Positions 31,416-44,443 of a stretch of 64,000 bases of DNA are shown here, one piece after another. The DNA comes from Posidonia oceanica. Taxonomy: Eukaryota; Streptophyta; Magnoliopsida; Alismatales; Posidoniaceae. Every line of letters starts with the position of its first letter. Within the stretch, counting starts at the first letter, position 1. Location: positions 3,038,001 to 3,102,000 of the forward strand of contig JAZBRS010000077.1 of assembly GCA_037176725.1 (NCBI GenBank), given 5' to 3'. The notes below the pieces were generated by a model. The model worked only from the letters and a program-made list of their open reading frames with translations. It searched no databases and was not told the origin of the DNA. A program made the translations under genes and the position numbers.

Positions 31416-34400
31416 TATAGCAATCCCGATCGGAATCAGGCTCGCTATATATAGCGGCGATTGAGATCCGAGGAAGAGGCTCAACTCGAAAACACTTGAA
31501 ATCGAGGAGAAAAAGGAAAGATAAGACAAATCAGAGTCGCCACCATGTCCATTAACGGGAGACAAGGAAAACCGGGGAAATGCGTGGGTTAACACGCAAA
31601 ACCAAGCACGAAATGCAAAGCAAAGCAATGCAAAGGAAAACAAATGCAAACAAATGCAAATGAGATGACTCTAGCCTAGGATAAGGGCAGTACGGTCATT
31701 GCGGGCCAGAAGACAGGGTAAGGACTCCTGTTACGTGCGGGGAAGGTGTTAGGCACCCCCAACACGCCCGAGAATCGGTCTTTCTAGGCTTACGCTCGCA
31801 TACGCAGGGAAACGCAGGATTGAATGCCTATGTGCCTATAAATGCCTGAATGAATGCTCAAGGTGTGCTCTAAGTGGGGAGAAACAAAGCAAGGAAGTAA
31901 ACGTGTTCTCTAAGTGCTCAGCTGTGCTGTCTGTGTTCCGAATTAGGCGAAGCCTAGTTCGTGAGAACTCCAGGCAGTAAGCATCACAGCCCTATATGCA
32001 AATGCGGGCGAGAAAGCAAAACGACGGGGAAACCATGCAATGCAATCAACATGCAAGGGAAAACGGTGCAAAACACGCAAAACGAGGCGAGAAAACAGAA
32101 AGGTACGCAAAACGGAGCGAAAGAATAAAACCGGCATGCAAAACGAGCGAGAAAGCAAGGCAGCGCGCAAAACAAGGCAGGAAAACAGGAGGGCACGCAA
32201 AGCGGTGCAAAAACGAGGGCGGGCACGCGGAATGGTGCCAAAACAGCGAAGCAAAAAACCTCGAAAAAACCATGCGAATGCAAGAATGCAGGAAAAGATT
32301 AGAAGAGGCCAAAGGGGAGGCGAAACAACGCGTGTGTAAGAACAGACGTTGTTTGGGACCACTCAGGGTAGGCGTGAAAACCTACAAAGGGGAGAGGGGG
32401 CAAACGGAGGGATTACCACCTCTTTCCGACTGTTTCCCGCTAAGCCATTCCACGGTGTGTCTCGCATGCTGCCCAAAGCTCGTGATGCGATCGGATCGTG
32501 GAAAAGGGGGAAGAAAGTCACATTAAGTGGTAAATCCGGGGAAAACACAAAGCAAAACACACAAGAATATGCGAAACGGAGATTGGAAGATACAAGCAGA
32601 AAGGGGAGACCCTATTCTACATGCTCAAAGAGACAGAAAGCGAAAACACGGAAAACTGTGCAAATGGCATGCAAATGAATGCAATGCAGGGGTTCAGGAG
32701 GACATACCTGGAAATCCGGGAGCCTGATCTGAAATCTGTCTGGTTCATGCTGAAGAACGCTTCGCTGCGGTCGCCTGGGCAGCTTTCTTGAGAAGATCCA
32801 ACGGCCGGATTGGAAGATAACGCAGCTTCAAGGCAGAAGGTCCAGAACAGGGGAGAAGAACAGATCTAGGTGTTCAGGAGGTCCTAGGGATGTGCAAAAA
32901 GGTCCTCCCAAGTGAAAGGGAGCTAAAAGTGCTTGGTGTGTGCAAGAAGATGCTAGAATGCAAGACTAAATGAATGCAGGATGTAAGCAAAAGCAAGAAC
33001 GGGCAAAGAGAAGAAACTGGGAAAAACCAGGATTTCAGAAGGCATTTTGAAAAAGAAAGGGGCTAAAAATGCAAATTTTCCAGAAAACAGGGGTCTACAG
33101 GAGAGGGTTTTAAAAACAGGGGGGAGCAGGGCTTCGTTTTGTAAAAAACTAGGCTCAGAAAGCTACTTTGAAAAGAGGGTATGCTTTAGAAGAAGTTTTG
33201 AAAGCAGAAAGGGATCAGAAAGCAATTTTGGAAAAATTAGGGTCTAAAATGCAAATTTTCCAGAAAACAAGGTTCTGGGGAGTCTGGGAATACTAGTGGA
33301 GGGTCTGCATGAAATTTGGTAAGCATAGGAGCTAAGATGCAATCTAGGGGCAAAATGGTCTTTTCACATGATTTTTCAAAAGATGCAAGGACCTATGTGT
33401 AATTTTGAAATCATGCAGGGGCTAAAAATGCAATTTAGTATGGAAAACATGCTCTAAAAATCAGGGAACAGGACCACAGTGCAATTTTTAAAAAGAACAG
33501 GGTCAAAAATGCAATACAATAAGCTAAAAATGCATGCAAGAGCTACTGTCCATTTAAAATGGACCTAAATGCAAATATGCAAAAACAGAGGGTAAAATAT
33601 GCAATGCAGTATGCAAAATAAGAAAATAAACCCTAAGTTCTACAGTGCAATGGACCTACATGCAAAAACAGAAAAATGCAGGGACCTAGAATGCAATGCA
33701 GTATGGTAAAATGCAAGTAAATAAATGAACTGATTTAGTGCAGGACTTAAGTGTAAAAATTGAAAACAGAGGGACTAAACTACAAAATTAAATAACAGCA
33801 CAGCACAGTAAATGGACCAAATTGCAAATACTGAAAACCATAAACAGATTATGCAATTTAACATGATTTTGATTTAAAAACACAGCAGATTAAATGAAAT
33901 AAGGACTGGAATGTAAAATGACAGAAACTTAAACCAAATATGCAATATTTACTTAAAAACTTTAGCTAGAATAAAATAAATGCACAGTAACTTGTCGACG
34001 GCGACGAGTACTGTAGCGGAACGCCGGCAGTACTCGTGGCCACCGACAGGAGAGGCTGAGGAGGCGCGGGAGGGCGGAGAACGACGTCGGCGATCGTTCG
34101 GAGCTCCGGGGGTCGACTGGAGCTCGCTCTGTTGGTCGGAGTGTCCGGAGGAAGAGCAGCCGGCGCCGGAGAAGGAGAACTGTCCGGCGAGTCGAGGACG
34201 GAGCAGGAGGACCGGAAAGCCTATTCTAAAGGCTGGGGAAGCAAGAGAAGAAGAAGAGGAAGCTAAGGGAAGCAATGGTTACCTTTTTCCGCGCCTGAGT
34301 TGTTCCCCCGACGTCAGTGGTTCCAGGGGTCGCCGGTGGAGGCCGTCCGGTCGCTGCGGACATCGCCGGCTGCTCGCGAAGGTTGGAATCGCTTCAGAAC

Positions 34401-37139
34401 GTCCCTCCGGTGCTTCCTGATCGACCGGACTAAAGCTCTACAGCCCAGGTGAGGTTTCGGCTCTTTTGGGTTCAGAGGATGCTGCCGGAGGCCGGGGGAG
34501 GTGTCTGCTGCTCGTCGGCTTGGATGGAGCCCTCCGGGAGGTTGCTGGAAGTTCGGCGAGTGAGGTTGGATACTCGGAGAGGGTTTCTGGAAGGTGTGGA
34601 GTAGAATTGGGGCTGGGTCGAATTTCTGGTCAGTGGCTGATGCAGGTGTTTGTTGTGTTGTTCGGGATCTGTGGTGAGAGTTAGGGCCGGAGGTTAGGGG
34701 CCCTGGAAAGGAGATGGTTTGGGGATTATCTGGGTGGATTTTGGGAGGCAATGGTGAACTGGAGTGATGGGAATTGCCGAAGGGAAGGAGTCGGGTTTCA
34801 GTTGGAGTCAGGTGGTGTTTCAGAGCGATTTAGGTGGTAGAATGGCTGGGGAATGATGCTGGGAAATGGCTGGGTTTTGGGTGAACTTTGGGGGAGGAAT
34901 TGGGAGAAGGATGGGGGTCTGAAGTGGTACTGGGGGATTGGAAAAGAAAGAAGGACGCTTGCTGAAATTTTCAGAGAAGAAAAGAGGAGGACCGGTGGGG
35001 GGATTGAGCTCTGATGAGGGCTTCTCTCCGGGATGTCGAAGACTCACAAACACTCTCTTCTCCTCTCTCTTTTCTCTGGAATTGAAAGAAATGCAGAGGA
35101 GAAGGAAGGTCGCACAGGTGGAAGGAAAATCCGGATTTTGGTCTCTCTCTGGGTTCACTCTGATTGCTCTGGATTGCTCTGGATTGCTCACTCAGGCTCG
35201 CTCACACTGGCACCCTCACACTTGCACCACCACCATCGAAAGGAAGGAGCGGGCGGCTTATATCCTGAGCTACTGCTGCTGGGCGCGAGCTGGGAATTCA
35301 AAACTCGGCCGGCGATTACTGCAGCAGAGGAGACGGGGCGACCGGCTCCGGATTTGGTGCTGAGATGAGGAGACGGCGGGCTGCTGTAGACCGAAGTGAC
35401 GGAGCTTCAAAATTCAAATGGAAGGAGGGAATGGCAGCCGGCCGTCGCGGGAAGAATCTGCGGAAGAAGTTTGCAGAAGGAGAAGGAGGGAGACGGAGTG
35501 CGTGGGCCGGACTGCTGCGGGCCGAGAAAAAGGAAGAAAAAAAAAGAAAAAAGAAGAAACGGGCCGGGTTGAGCCCAGTAAGGAAAGAAAGAAAGAAAGA
35601 AGGAAGAAAGAAAGAGAGGGTAGAATGGGGAAACAAAATAGGTAAAAATAAACTAAAAATAAGTAAAAATATTAGAAGAGTTTTGCTGTAGGTTAGGATT
35701 TTAATTAAGATTTTTAATGGTTATTTTGAGTTGATTAATGTGTGTTGGGCTTGATTAGGGTTTTAGGGTTTTGGTTTTGCTTTTAATTAGTTTTCTCTTG
35801 ATTAAGTGTTTGTTAAACCCTTTTTAGATTATTTTAAAAATTGTATTTCCCTTGTTGGACATTTAGGATACTGATGAGGATTTTTTTAGGATTTAATTTC
35901 GTATTAATCAAGGTTGGTTTTAAGTTTTTAAGTTTTAGTCTTTTTAGGGTTTTTTCCTTCTTAAGTCTTTTAAGTTGTGTTTTGATTTTTATCTGTTGAT
36001 TTTTTCTTGAGGTTTTTAGTTGGATTTTTCTGGTTTGATAGGGTGTTTTTAGGTCTTTCAGATGTGTTTTTCTTTTCCTTTTTTATTAAGTTTTTAACTT
36101 GTTTTTCTTATGTTTACTAGGTTAAGTCTTTTGCCTTCTTTAATTACTTGTTTTAGTATTTGATTTTTCAATTCTTCTTTTTGGGTTTGTTTTTTAATTC
36201 TTCTGATGGGTTTTTACCTTTGGTGGGTTTTGATTTTATTTTAGCTTTTTCTTTGATTTTTCAGTGTTTTCTTTTGATTTGTTTTGCATTTTTTAGCTTG
36301 CATGCTTGGTTTTCTTTTTAGCTTGCTTAAGTTAAGTTTAAGTTGTTAATTGTTTGTTTAACATTTTTAAATTGTTTTTCTTAGGGTTCTGACTTGTTTC
36401 TTTTGTGTTTTGAGATTTTACAGGTTTTTATGGGTTTTTGTGGATTTTTGCAAAAAGGGAGCAAAGGAAAAGAGAAGGAGGAAAGAAATGAAAAAAAAGA
36501 GGGAGATAAAAGGAAAAGATAGGTTGGAGGAAAACGATTTTTAAAAATTCAGAAAAGGTGTTAAAAATAAAGTAAAAATAGGGATAAGATAGAGGAAGGA
36601 TAGAAGCACAGAGGGGGCCCACAGCCAGACCAGAAAAAGGATGAGAAAGGGATGAAAAGAGAGATGATAATCAGGAGAGAGAGAGAGGAGAGAGAAAATG
36701 ATAATCCCGGAGAGAGAAAAGGATAATTTGGGTGAAAGAGGGTCTTAATGGTCTTGGAATGGGGTAAGAATTGGTGAGTGGGTAGTCTAGGATTTGAAGT
36801 CTTGGGTCTGAAGTTTTGGTCCGATTCTAAGGAGGTTTTGGAGGGGTTTCAAGGTGTAGAAGAAGGGTAGTTTCTCCTAAGTTTTCTAGGGTTTTCAAGG
36901 ATGGGTTGGGTTTGGAAATTTCTAAGTTTTTGGGTAGGTTTGTTGAGTGGATAGTGGTGGGTTTTCCTATGGATTTTGGTTAGGTTTTGAGGTTGGGAAG
37001 GGGGGTAAAGGTTTATATCAAAATGGGCTGTTTTTGGAGGGTGGAGAGGAGGATTAGGGTTAGGGTTTGGTTGGGGTTTGATCCAGCAATCACCAAGAGG
37101 GCTCCAAGGGTCCAAGCCTGCCAAGATGGGGTGTCAACA
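31416..37139 (-). mobile_element. Solo LTR E (5724 bp, C family)
   Basis: On the minus strand it starts TGTTGACACCCC at 37139 and ends ...GGGATTGCTATA at 31416, so the terminal CA has become TA. A perfect GTAGG duplication flanks it and there is no internal region, so it is a solo LTR. It contains a TATA box at 35257-35262, the GCAT repeat zone (33050-33960), the U5 box (31717-31780) and the PBS-like TGGCGACTCTG (31532-31542). It is more diverged from the C LTRs than these are from each other, consistent with greater age. Confidence 0.9.
35257..35262 (-). promoter_or_regulatory. TATA box of solo LTR E
   Basis: TATAAG in the context GGATATAAGCCGCC on the minus strand, conserved with C and D. 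Confidence 0.6.
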
Positions 37140-37144
37140 GTAGG
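37140..37144. repeat. Target site duplication GTAGG (right of solo LTR E)
   Basis: This is the right copy of the duplication at 31411-31415. Confidence 0.9.
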
Positions 37145-37912
37145 GACGGTTGGAGTTCAGAAAATTCTAGAAAAAATGGCAGTTAGTTTGAGTCGCCGGT
37201 TGGAGTGGCGCCTAAACCTAGCAACCACTTGGTCAAAGTGTGGGACGACCCGAGAACGAGGCCACGACTTTTAGTCGCCACATAAGCTAGCGCCTAACGG
37301 TCGAGGGTGGAGTGGGAAATAATTGTGGAAAAGCGGTTTGAAAGGAGCCACGATCGCTAGTCGCCGCATTTAGTGACGTCTGATGGTCAAAGATCGTGGG
37401 AAGACCGAGGCGGTTCCACAACCGTTCAGTTGCCTAATGAGCTGGCACCTGAGAGTTGAGGGGATAGTGAGGAGCAACCGCTGCCCATGATCGCCCAGTC
37501 GCCTTTCCAGTTGACGTCCACATGGGTCGCCTCCTGAGATGGCTTCTGACTGAGCTGCCTCCTCAGATGGCAGCTAGAATAGTCGGAACGAAAATGGGCG
37601 ATAGTTGTAGTCACCGCTTTAGGTGGCTACTATGTGAGTCGCCTCCCCAGGTGGCTACTAACTTGCCTAGGTCGTTTTTAGCTTTTTTCCTGGGTTTTTG
37701 CCAGAGGAAACAAGATGGGAGGCTGGGAAACTACAGATAGTCTATGAAATCAAGGAAGCATCTCTGTTAACTCAAATCTAATTTTAAATCTGAGTTGAAG
37801 TGAAGGATACCCAGGGTGCTTGGACTTGTTACGAGCCCGAGCGAGTTAGCTCTACCACAGCCAACAACCTGAGTCTAGGTAGGGTCTAGTGATGCTTTAA
37901 AGAAGTCAAGGA
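37145..37912. other. Unidentified sequence X, middle piece with GGCGAC-type degenerate repeats
   Basis: No coding sequence is recognised. Between 37180 and 37670 the words GTCGCC, TAGTCGCC and GTCGCCTCC recur at irregular spacing, each followed by AGNTGGC or GGTGGCTACT, so GTCGCC and GGTGGC form partial inverted repeats. It is contiguous with the left piece once E is removed and with 63594 onward once C is removed. Confidence 0.4.
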
Positions 37913-37917
37913 GTATC
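37913..37917. repeat. Target site duplication GTATC (left of element C)
   Basis: It directly abuts the 3' LTR end. The matching copy is at 63589-63593. Confidence 0.95.
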
Positions 37918-40900
37918 TGTAGCGATCCCGATCGGAATCAGGCTCGCTATATAGCGGCGATTGGATCCGAGGAAGGGGCTCGACTCGAAAACGCTTGAAA
38001 TCGAGGAGAAAAAGGAAAGATAAAGCAAATCAGAGTCGCCACCGTGTCTATTAACAGGAGACAAGGAAAACCGGGGAAATGCGTGAATTAACGCGCAAAA
38101 CCGAGCAAGAAATGCAAAGCAAAGCAATGCAAAGGAAAACAAATGCAAACAAATGCAAATGAGATGACTCTAGCCTAGGATAAGGGCAGTACGGTCATTG
38201 CGGGCCAGAAGACAGGGTAAGGACTCTTGTTACACGCGGGGAAGGTGTTAGGCACCCCCGACACGCCCGAGAATCGGTCTTTCTAGGCTTACGCTCGCAT
38301 ACGCAGGAAAATGCAGGATTGAATGCCTATGTGCCTATAAATGCCTAAATGAATGCTCAAGGTGTGCTCTAAGTGGGAAGAAGCAAAGCAAGGAAGTAAA
38401 CGTGCTCTCTAAGTGCTCAACTGCGCTGTTTGTATTCCGAATTAGGCAAAGCCTAGCTCGCGAGAACTCCAGGCAGTAAGCATCACAGCCCTATATGCAA
38501 ATGCAGGCGAGAAAGCAAAACGACGAGGAAACCATGCAATGTAGTCGACATGCAAGGGAAAACGGCGTAAAACACGCAAAACTAGACGAGAAAAGAGCAA
38601 GGCATGCAGAACGGAGCAAAAGAACAAAATCGGCACGCAAAACGAGCGAGAAAGCAAGGCAGCGCGTAAAACGAGACAAGGAAGCAAAGAGGCACGCAAA
38701 ACGGTGCAAAAATGAGAGCGGCAGGCAAAACAAGCGAGAAAGCAAGGCAGCGCGCAAAACGAGACAAGGGAGCAAAGAGGCACGTAAAACGGTGCAAAAA
38801 CGAGAGCGGCACGGGAAACGGTGCCAAAACAGCGAAGCAAAAAACCTCGGAAAAGCCATGCGAATGCAAGAATGCAGGAAAAGATTAGAAGAGGCCAAAG
38901 GAGAGGCGAAACAACGTGTGTGTAAGAACAGACGTCATTTAGGACCACTCAGAGTAGGTGTGAAGACCTACAGAGGGGAGAGGGGGCAAATGGAGGGATT
39001 ACCACCTCTTTGCGACTGTTTCCCGCTGAACCATTCCACGATGTGTCTCGCATGCTGCCCAAAGCTCGCGATGCGATCGGATCATGGAAAAGGGGGAAGA
39101 AAGTCACATTAAGTGATGAATCCAGGGAAAACACAACACAAAACACACAGGAATACGCGAAACGGAGATTGGAAGATGCGAGCAGAAAGGGGAAGCCCTA
39201 TTCTACATGCTCAAAGAGACAGAAAGCGAAAACACGGAAAACTTATGCAAATGGTATGCAAATGTAATGCAGGGGTTCAGGAGGACATACCTGGAAATCC
39301 GGGGGCCTGATCTGAAATCTGTCTGGTCCATGCTGAATGGCGCTTTGCTGCGGTCGCCTGGGCAGCTTACTTGCGAAGATCCAACGGCCGGATCGGAAGA
39401 TATCGCAGCTTCAAGGCAGAAGGGCCAGAACAGGGGAGAAGAACAGATCTAGGTGTTCAGGAGGCCCTAGGGGTGTGCAAAAAGGTCCTCCCAGGTGAAG
39501 GGGAGCTAAAAGTGCTCAGTGTGTGCAAAAGGATGCTAAAATGCAAGACTAGGTGAATGCAAGATGCATGCAAAAGCAAGAAAAAGCAAAGAGAAGAAAC
39601 TGGGAAAAGCCAGGAGTTCAGAAAGCATTTTGAAAAAGAAAAGGGGCTAAAAATGCAAATTTTCCAGAAAACAGGGGTCCACAGGAAATGATTTCGAAAA
39701 CAGGAGAGGACAGAGGTCCATTTTGCAAAAAACTAGGCTCAGAAAACTGTTTTGCAAAGAGGGGATGCTTTAGAAGAAGTTTTAAAAACAAAAAGGGGTC
39801 AGAATGCAATTTTGAAAAAAAACTGGGGTCTAAAATGCAAATTTTCCAGAAAACTGGGTTCTGGGGAGTCTGAGGATACTAGTGGAGGGTCTGCATGCAA
39901 TTTGGTAGGCATAGGAGCTAAGATGCAAGCTAGGGGCAAAATGGTCTTTTCACATGATTTTTTAAAAGATGCAAGGACCTATGTGTGATTTTCAAATTAT
40001 GCAGGGGTCAAATATGCAATTTTATATATAAAATATGCTCTGAAATTACTGACCATGGACTGACATGCAATTTTTTGAAAATGCAAGGTTAAAAATGCAA
40101 TGCAATAAGCTAAAATGTATGCAAAATGATTACTGTGCATTTAAAAAGGACCTATATGCAAAAATAAAAAAACAGAGGGGCAAAAGTGCAATGCAGTATG
40201 CAAAAAACAAAAATAAAAGCTAAGTTCCTACAGTGCATGGACCTACATGCAAAAACAGAAACATGCAGGGACCTGAAATGCAATGCAGTATGGTAAAATG
40301 CATGCAAATAAATGAACTGATTTAAGACAGGACTTACATGCAAAAATCGAAAGCAGAGGGGCTAAAATGCAAAATAATATAACAGCACAGCACAGTAAAT
40401 GGACCAAATTGCAAATACTGAAAACCATAAACAGATCATGCAATTTAATATGATTTTGATTCAAAAATGCAGCAGATTAAATGAAATAAGGACTAGAATG
40501 TAAAATGACAGGAACTTAACCCAAATATGCAATATTTACCTAAAAACTTTAGCCAGGACAAAATAAATGCACAGTAAAAGCCGGCAGCCATGGGCACTGT
40601 AGCAGTAAGCTGCCAGCGCCCATGGATGCCGGCACAGGGAGCTTGGAGACGCGCGGGAGGGCGGAGGTGCTGCTCCTGGGGCTGACGGAGGCAGGGCGAC
40701 GGTCGGCGAGGGACGACGATGCCTGGAACGCGCCAGAATGCTCGCCGGAGGTCTGCAGGACTTCTGGAACTCGGTCCGGCCGCTCGACGTAGTGGAGCTG
40801 CGTTCTGAAGACCGGAGGAGTCTCCTGCCGTCTGTGCGGAGCTCCGGGGATCACGGGGGTCGCGTTCCACTGGTCGAATCGTCGCGAAGACCGGAGAACG

Positions 40901-43889
40901 TCGCCGGGGAAGACGACCGGACTGGCGAGTCGAAACGGAACAGGGGGACCAGAAAACCTATTCTAAAGGCTAGGGAAGCAAGAGAAGAGGAAGAGGAGGC
41001 TAGGGGAAGGAAGATTTACCGTTGTCCGCGTCTGAGATGTCCTCCCGACGTCGGTGGCTTCAGCAGTCGCCGGTGGAGGTCGTCCGGTCGCTGCGGGCAT
41101 CGTCCGCTGCTCGCGAGGGCTGGAGTCGCCTCAGAATGATCCTCCGGAGCTTCCTAGGTGGTCAGACGTGAGCTGCGAAGACTGGAGGGAGATCCGGTAG
41201 GTTGTGGGTTCAGGGTGGCAGCCGGAGGCCGGGGGGAGTGTCCGCTGCTCCTCGGGCTGGACGGGACCCTCCGGGAGGTTGCTGGAGGTCTGGAGAGTGT
41301 ATTTGGATGACTGGCTTAGGTTTTTGAAGGGTGTGGAGGAAGTTCGAGAGTTGAGTCGATTTTTGGTCTGAGGTTAGGACAGGTGTTTGTTGTGAAATCT
41401 GCAGGCTGTGGGGGATGACTGGGCTTGAGGTCTGGTGTTTTGAGAAGGTGGATGCTTGGTGAATCTCTGGGTGGAGTTTGGAAGGGAGCCGTGAGCTGTG
41501 GTGGAGGGAATTGTGAATGGAGTTAGTTTTGGGTTTCAGTCGGGATTGCAGGTGGTCTGAGGGTGTTTTGTGTGGTGGAATGGCTGTAGAAAGGTGAAGG
41601 AAGATGGCCGGTTGTTGGGTGAGATTGGGGGGACAACTGGGAGAAGGATGGGGGCTTAAAGTGGGTTTGTTTTGCTGGAAAGGAAGGGGAGGCTTCGCTG
41701 GAGGTTTCTGGATGGGAATGGGTGGTGGCTGCTGGAGGAAGGCTGGGGAATTGGGGTCTCTCTCCGGGGCACCAAGATGAAGGTTCAGACCACTCTCTCC
41801 AACCACTCTCTCTTCTGGAAGTGGAGGAGACAGAGAAGAAAAGGGATGAGTCGTTTCAGGTGGAAGAGAAGGAGTGGAAATGGCTCTCTGAACTGGGTTT
41901 GATTCTGGGGTCACTCTGAGTTCGCTCTGAAGGTGAAGGTTGCTCGCTCGGTCTCTCTTCTCTCTCGCCTGATGAAGGAAAGACGGAGGAGGCTTATATC
42001 TGGTGAAGGGGAGGCTGCTGGCGTGCTGGGAGATTTGAAATCCGCGGCGGCCACTGCAGCAGAGGAGACGGCGAGGCGACCGGCTCCGGATTTGGTGCTG
42101 AGATGGAGGAGACGGCGGGCTGCTGTAGACGATTGGATTGAAGCTTCGAATTTGAACAATGGAGGGAAGGCTGTTGCTGCAGCTCGCGGGAGAATCGGTG
42201 GAAAGAAAAAAAACAGAGGAAGACTGAGGAAGAAGGAGGGTGGAGATGGCGGGCCGGACTGTGCTGCGGGCCGAAGAAGAAAAATAAAAGAATAAAAAGA
42301 AGAAACGGGCCGGAGGGCCCAATGAAGAAAGGGAAGAAAGAAAAAGAGAAGTAAGAGAGAAAGAGAGGGTAGAATGGGGAAATAAAATAGGTAAAAATAA
42401 ACTAAAAATAAATAAAAATATTAGAAGAGTTGTGCTGTAGATTAGGATTTTAATTAAGATTTTTAATGGTTATTTTGAGTTGATTAATGTGTTTTGGGCT
42501 TGATTAGGGTTTTAGGGCTTTGGTTTTGTTTTTAATTGGTTTTCACTTGATTAAATGTTTGTTAAACCTTTTTTAAATTGTTTTAAAAATTGTATTTCCC
42601 TTGTTGGACACTTAGGATGTTAATTAGGATTTTTTAGGATTTAATTTCGTATTAATCAGGGTTGGTTTTAGGTTTTTAAGTTTTAGTCTTCTTAGGGTTT
42701 CTTCCTTTTTAAGTCTTTAAGGTTATGTTTGGATTTTTATTTGTTGATTTTTCTTGAAGTTTTTTTTAGTTGGGTTTTTCTGGTTTGATAGGGTGTTTCT
42801 TAAGTCTTTCAGATGTGTTTTTCTCTTCTTTTTTAATTAAGTTTTTAACTTGTTTTTCTTATGTTTATTAAGTTAAGTCTTTTGCCTTCTTTAATTTCTT
42901 GTTTTAGTGTTTGATTTTTAATTCTTCTTTTTAGGGTTTGTCTTTTAATTCTTCTGATGGGGTTTTTATTTTTGGTGAGTTTTGATTTTATTTTAGCTTT
43001 TTCCTTGATTTTTTGGTGTTTTCTTTTGATTTGTTTTGCATTTTTTAGTTTGCATGTTTGGTTTTCTTTTTAACTTGCTTTGGTTAAGTTTAAGTTGTTA
43101 ATTGCTTGTTTAACATTTTTTTAATTGTTTTTCTTAGGGTTCTGATTTATTCCCTTTATGTTTTGAGGTTTTACAGATTTTTATGGGTTTTTGTGGATTT
43201 TTGCGAATGGGAGAAAAGGAAAGGAGAAGGAAGAAAGAAATGGAAAAGGAGGGAGATAAGAGGAAAAGAGATAGGTTGGAGGAAAACGATTTTTTAAAAT
43301 TCAGAAAAAGTGTTAAAAATAAAGTAAAAATAGGGATAAGATAGAGGAAGGATAGAGGCACAGAGGGGGCCCACAGCCAGACCAGAAAAAGGATAAGAAT
43401 GGGATGAAGAGAGAGATGATAATCTGGAGAGAGAGAGGAGAGAGAAAATGATAATCCCGGAGAGAGAAAAGGATAATTTGGGTGAAAGAGGGTCTTAATG
43501 GTCTTGGAATGGGGTAAGAATTGGTGAGTGGGTAGTCTAGGGTTTGAAGTGTTGGTTCTAAAGTTTTGGTTTGATTCTAAGGAGGTTTTGGAGAGATTTC
43601 AAGGTGTAGAAAAAGGGCAGTTTCACCTAGGTTTTCTATGGTTTTTGGGAATTGGTTAGGTTTGGAAACTCCTAGGTTTTGGGGTAGGTTTGTTGATTGG
43701 ATAGTGGTGGGTTTTCCTATGGATTTTGGTTAGGTTTTGAGGTTGGGAAGGGGGGTAAAGGTTTAGGTCAAAATAGGCTGATTTTGAAGGGCAGAGAGGA
43801 GGATTAGGGTTAGGGTTTGGTTGGGGTTTGATCCAGCAATCACCAGGAGGGCTCCAAGGGTCCGGGCCTGCCAAGATGGGGTGTCAACA
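37918..43889 (-). mobile_element. Element C: 3' LTR (5972 bp)
   Basis: On the minus strand it starts TGTTGACACCCC at 43889 and ends ...GGGATCGCTACA at 37918. TATA box at 41993-41998; U5 box at 38216-38279; PBS-like TGGCGACTCTG at 38031-38041; GCAT repeat zone at about 39620-40540. An open stretch on the minus strand (42322-41210, Pro/Ser-rich) also occurs in the other LTR. It crosses the TATA box, so I do not treat it as a gene. Confidence 0.95.
41993..41998 (-). promoter_or_regulatory. TATA box in 3' LTR of C
   Basis: TATAAG in the context AGATATAAGCCTCC on the minus strand, identical to the 5' LTR copy. Confidence 0.6.
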
Positions 43890-43902
43890 GATGCCCCTCC
43901 CT
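43890..43902 (-). promoter_or_regulatory. Element C: polypurine tract
   Basis: On the minus strand the bases before the 3' LTR read AGGGAGGGGCATC. This purine run directly upstream of the LTR start is the expected primer for plus-strand DNA synthesis. Confidence 0.75.
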
Positions 43903-44443
43903 GAGCGAGGGCAAGCGGAGCGCGGCTGCTGCTCAGGGTTGACAAGACACCCCATCTGACTGGCGGGAGCAGCGGTTTGCTATGGGCGTGAGCTACTTAT
44001 TCGGCGGATGCACCGAAGATCGTAGCCCATTGCCGCAATGCAAAATACCAGTGCAAATGGATGCTGTGCTGTGTGTATGCATGCTGATGCAAGTGCAATG
44101 CAAGAGTTAGTATAAAAGTTAGTGCAGCTATAAGAAAATGCTGATGCTGTGCAAGTGATACTGATGATGCTAAAGTGATATGCAGTGCTAGCTAAGAAAG
44201 GTGCTGAGATGATGCAGAAAAAATGATAAAAAGGCGTGATGTGGTGCGAACATCTGGCAAGGAGGCCAGACTTGCACGACAAAGCGAAGGAAAACAGGGT
44301 GCAGCTGGTCCCCGCCCGGGAGCAAGCTAGCAGAGAGAAGAGAAAGGGGCGCGAGGGGAGAGAGGCCAACTCTCCTATCGCAGGAAGGGGGTGCGTGACT
44401 TCGTCTTCCTGGGACAAGGTCACGCCGAAAAGGGAAAAAAAAT
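43903..44443 (-). other. Element C: 3' internal segment before the PPT
   Basis: No gene is recognised. It contains a GCTTGCCCTCGC/GCGAGG-like hairpin near the PPT (43905-43922), a second TGTCAACCCTGA block, and stretches rich in GTGATGCAG on the plus strand. Confidence 0.45.

Noticed and set aside
23280..37139. D and E as the two LTRs of one element
   Set aside because: They are in opposite orientation and each has its own perfect target duplication (CAAGC and GTAGG).
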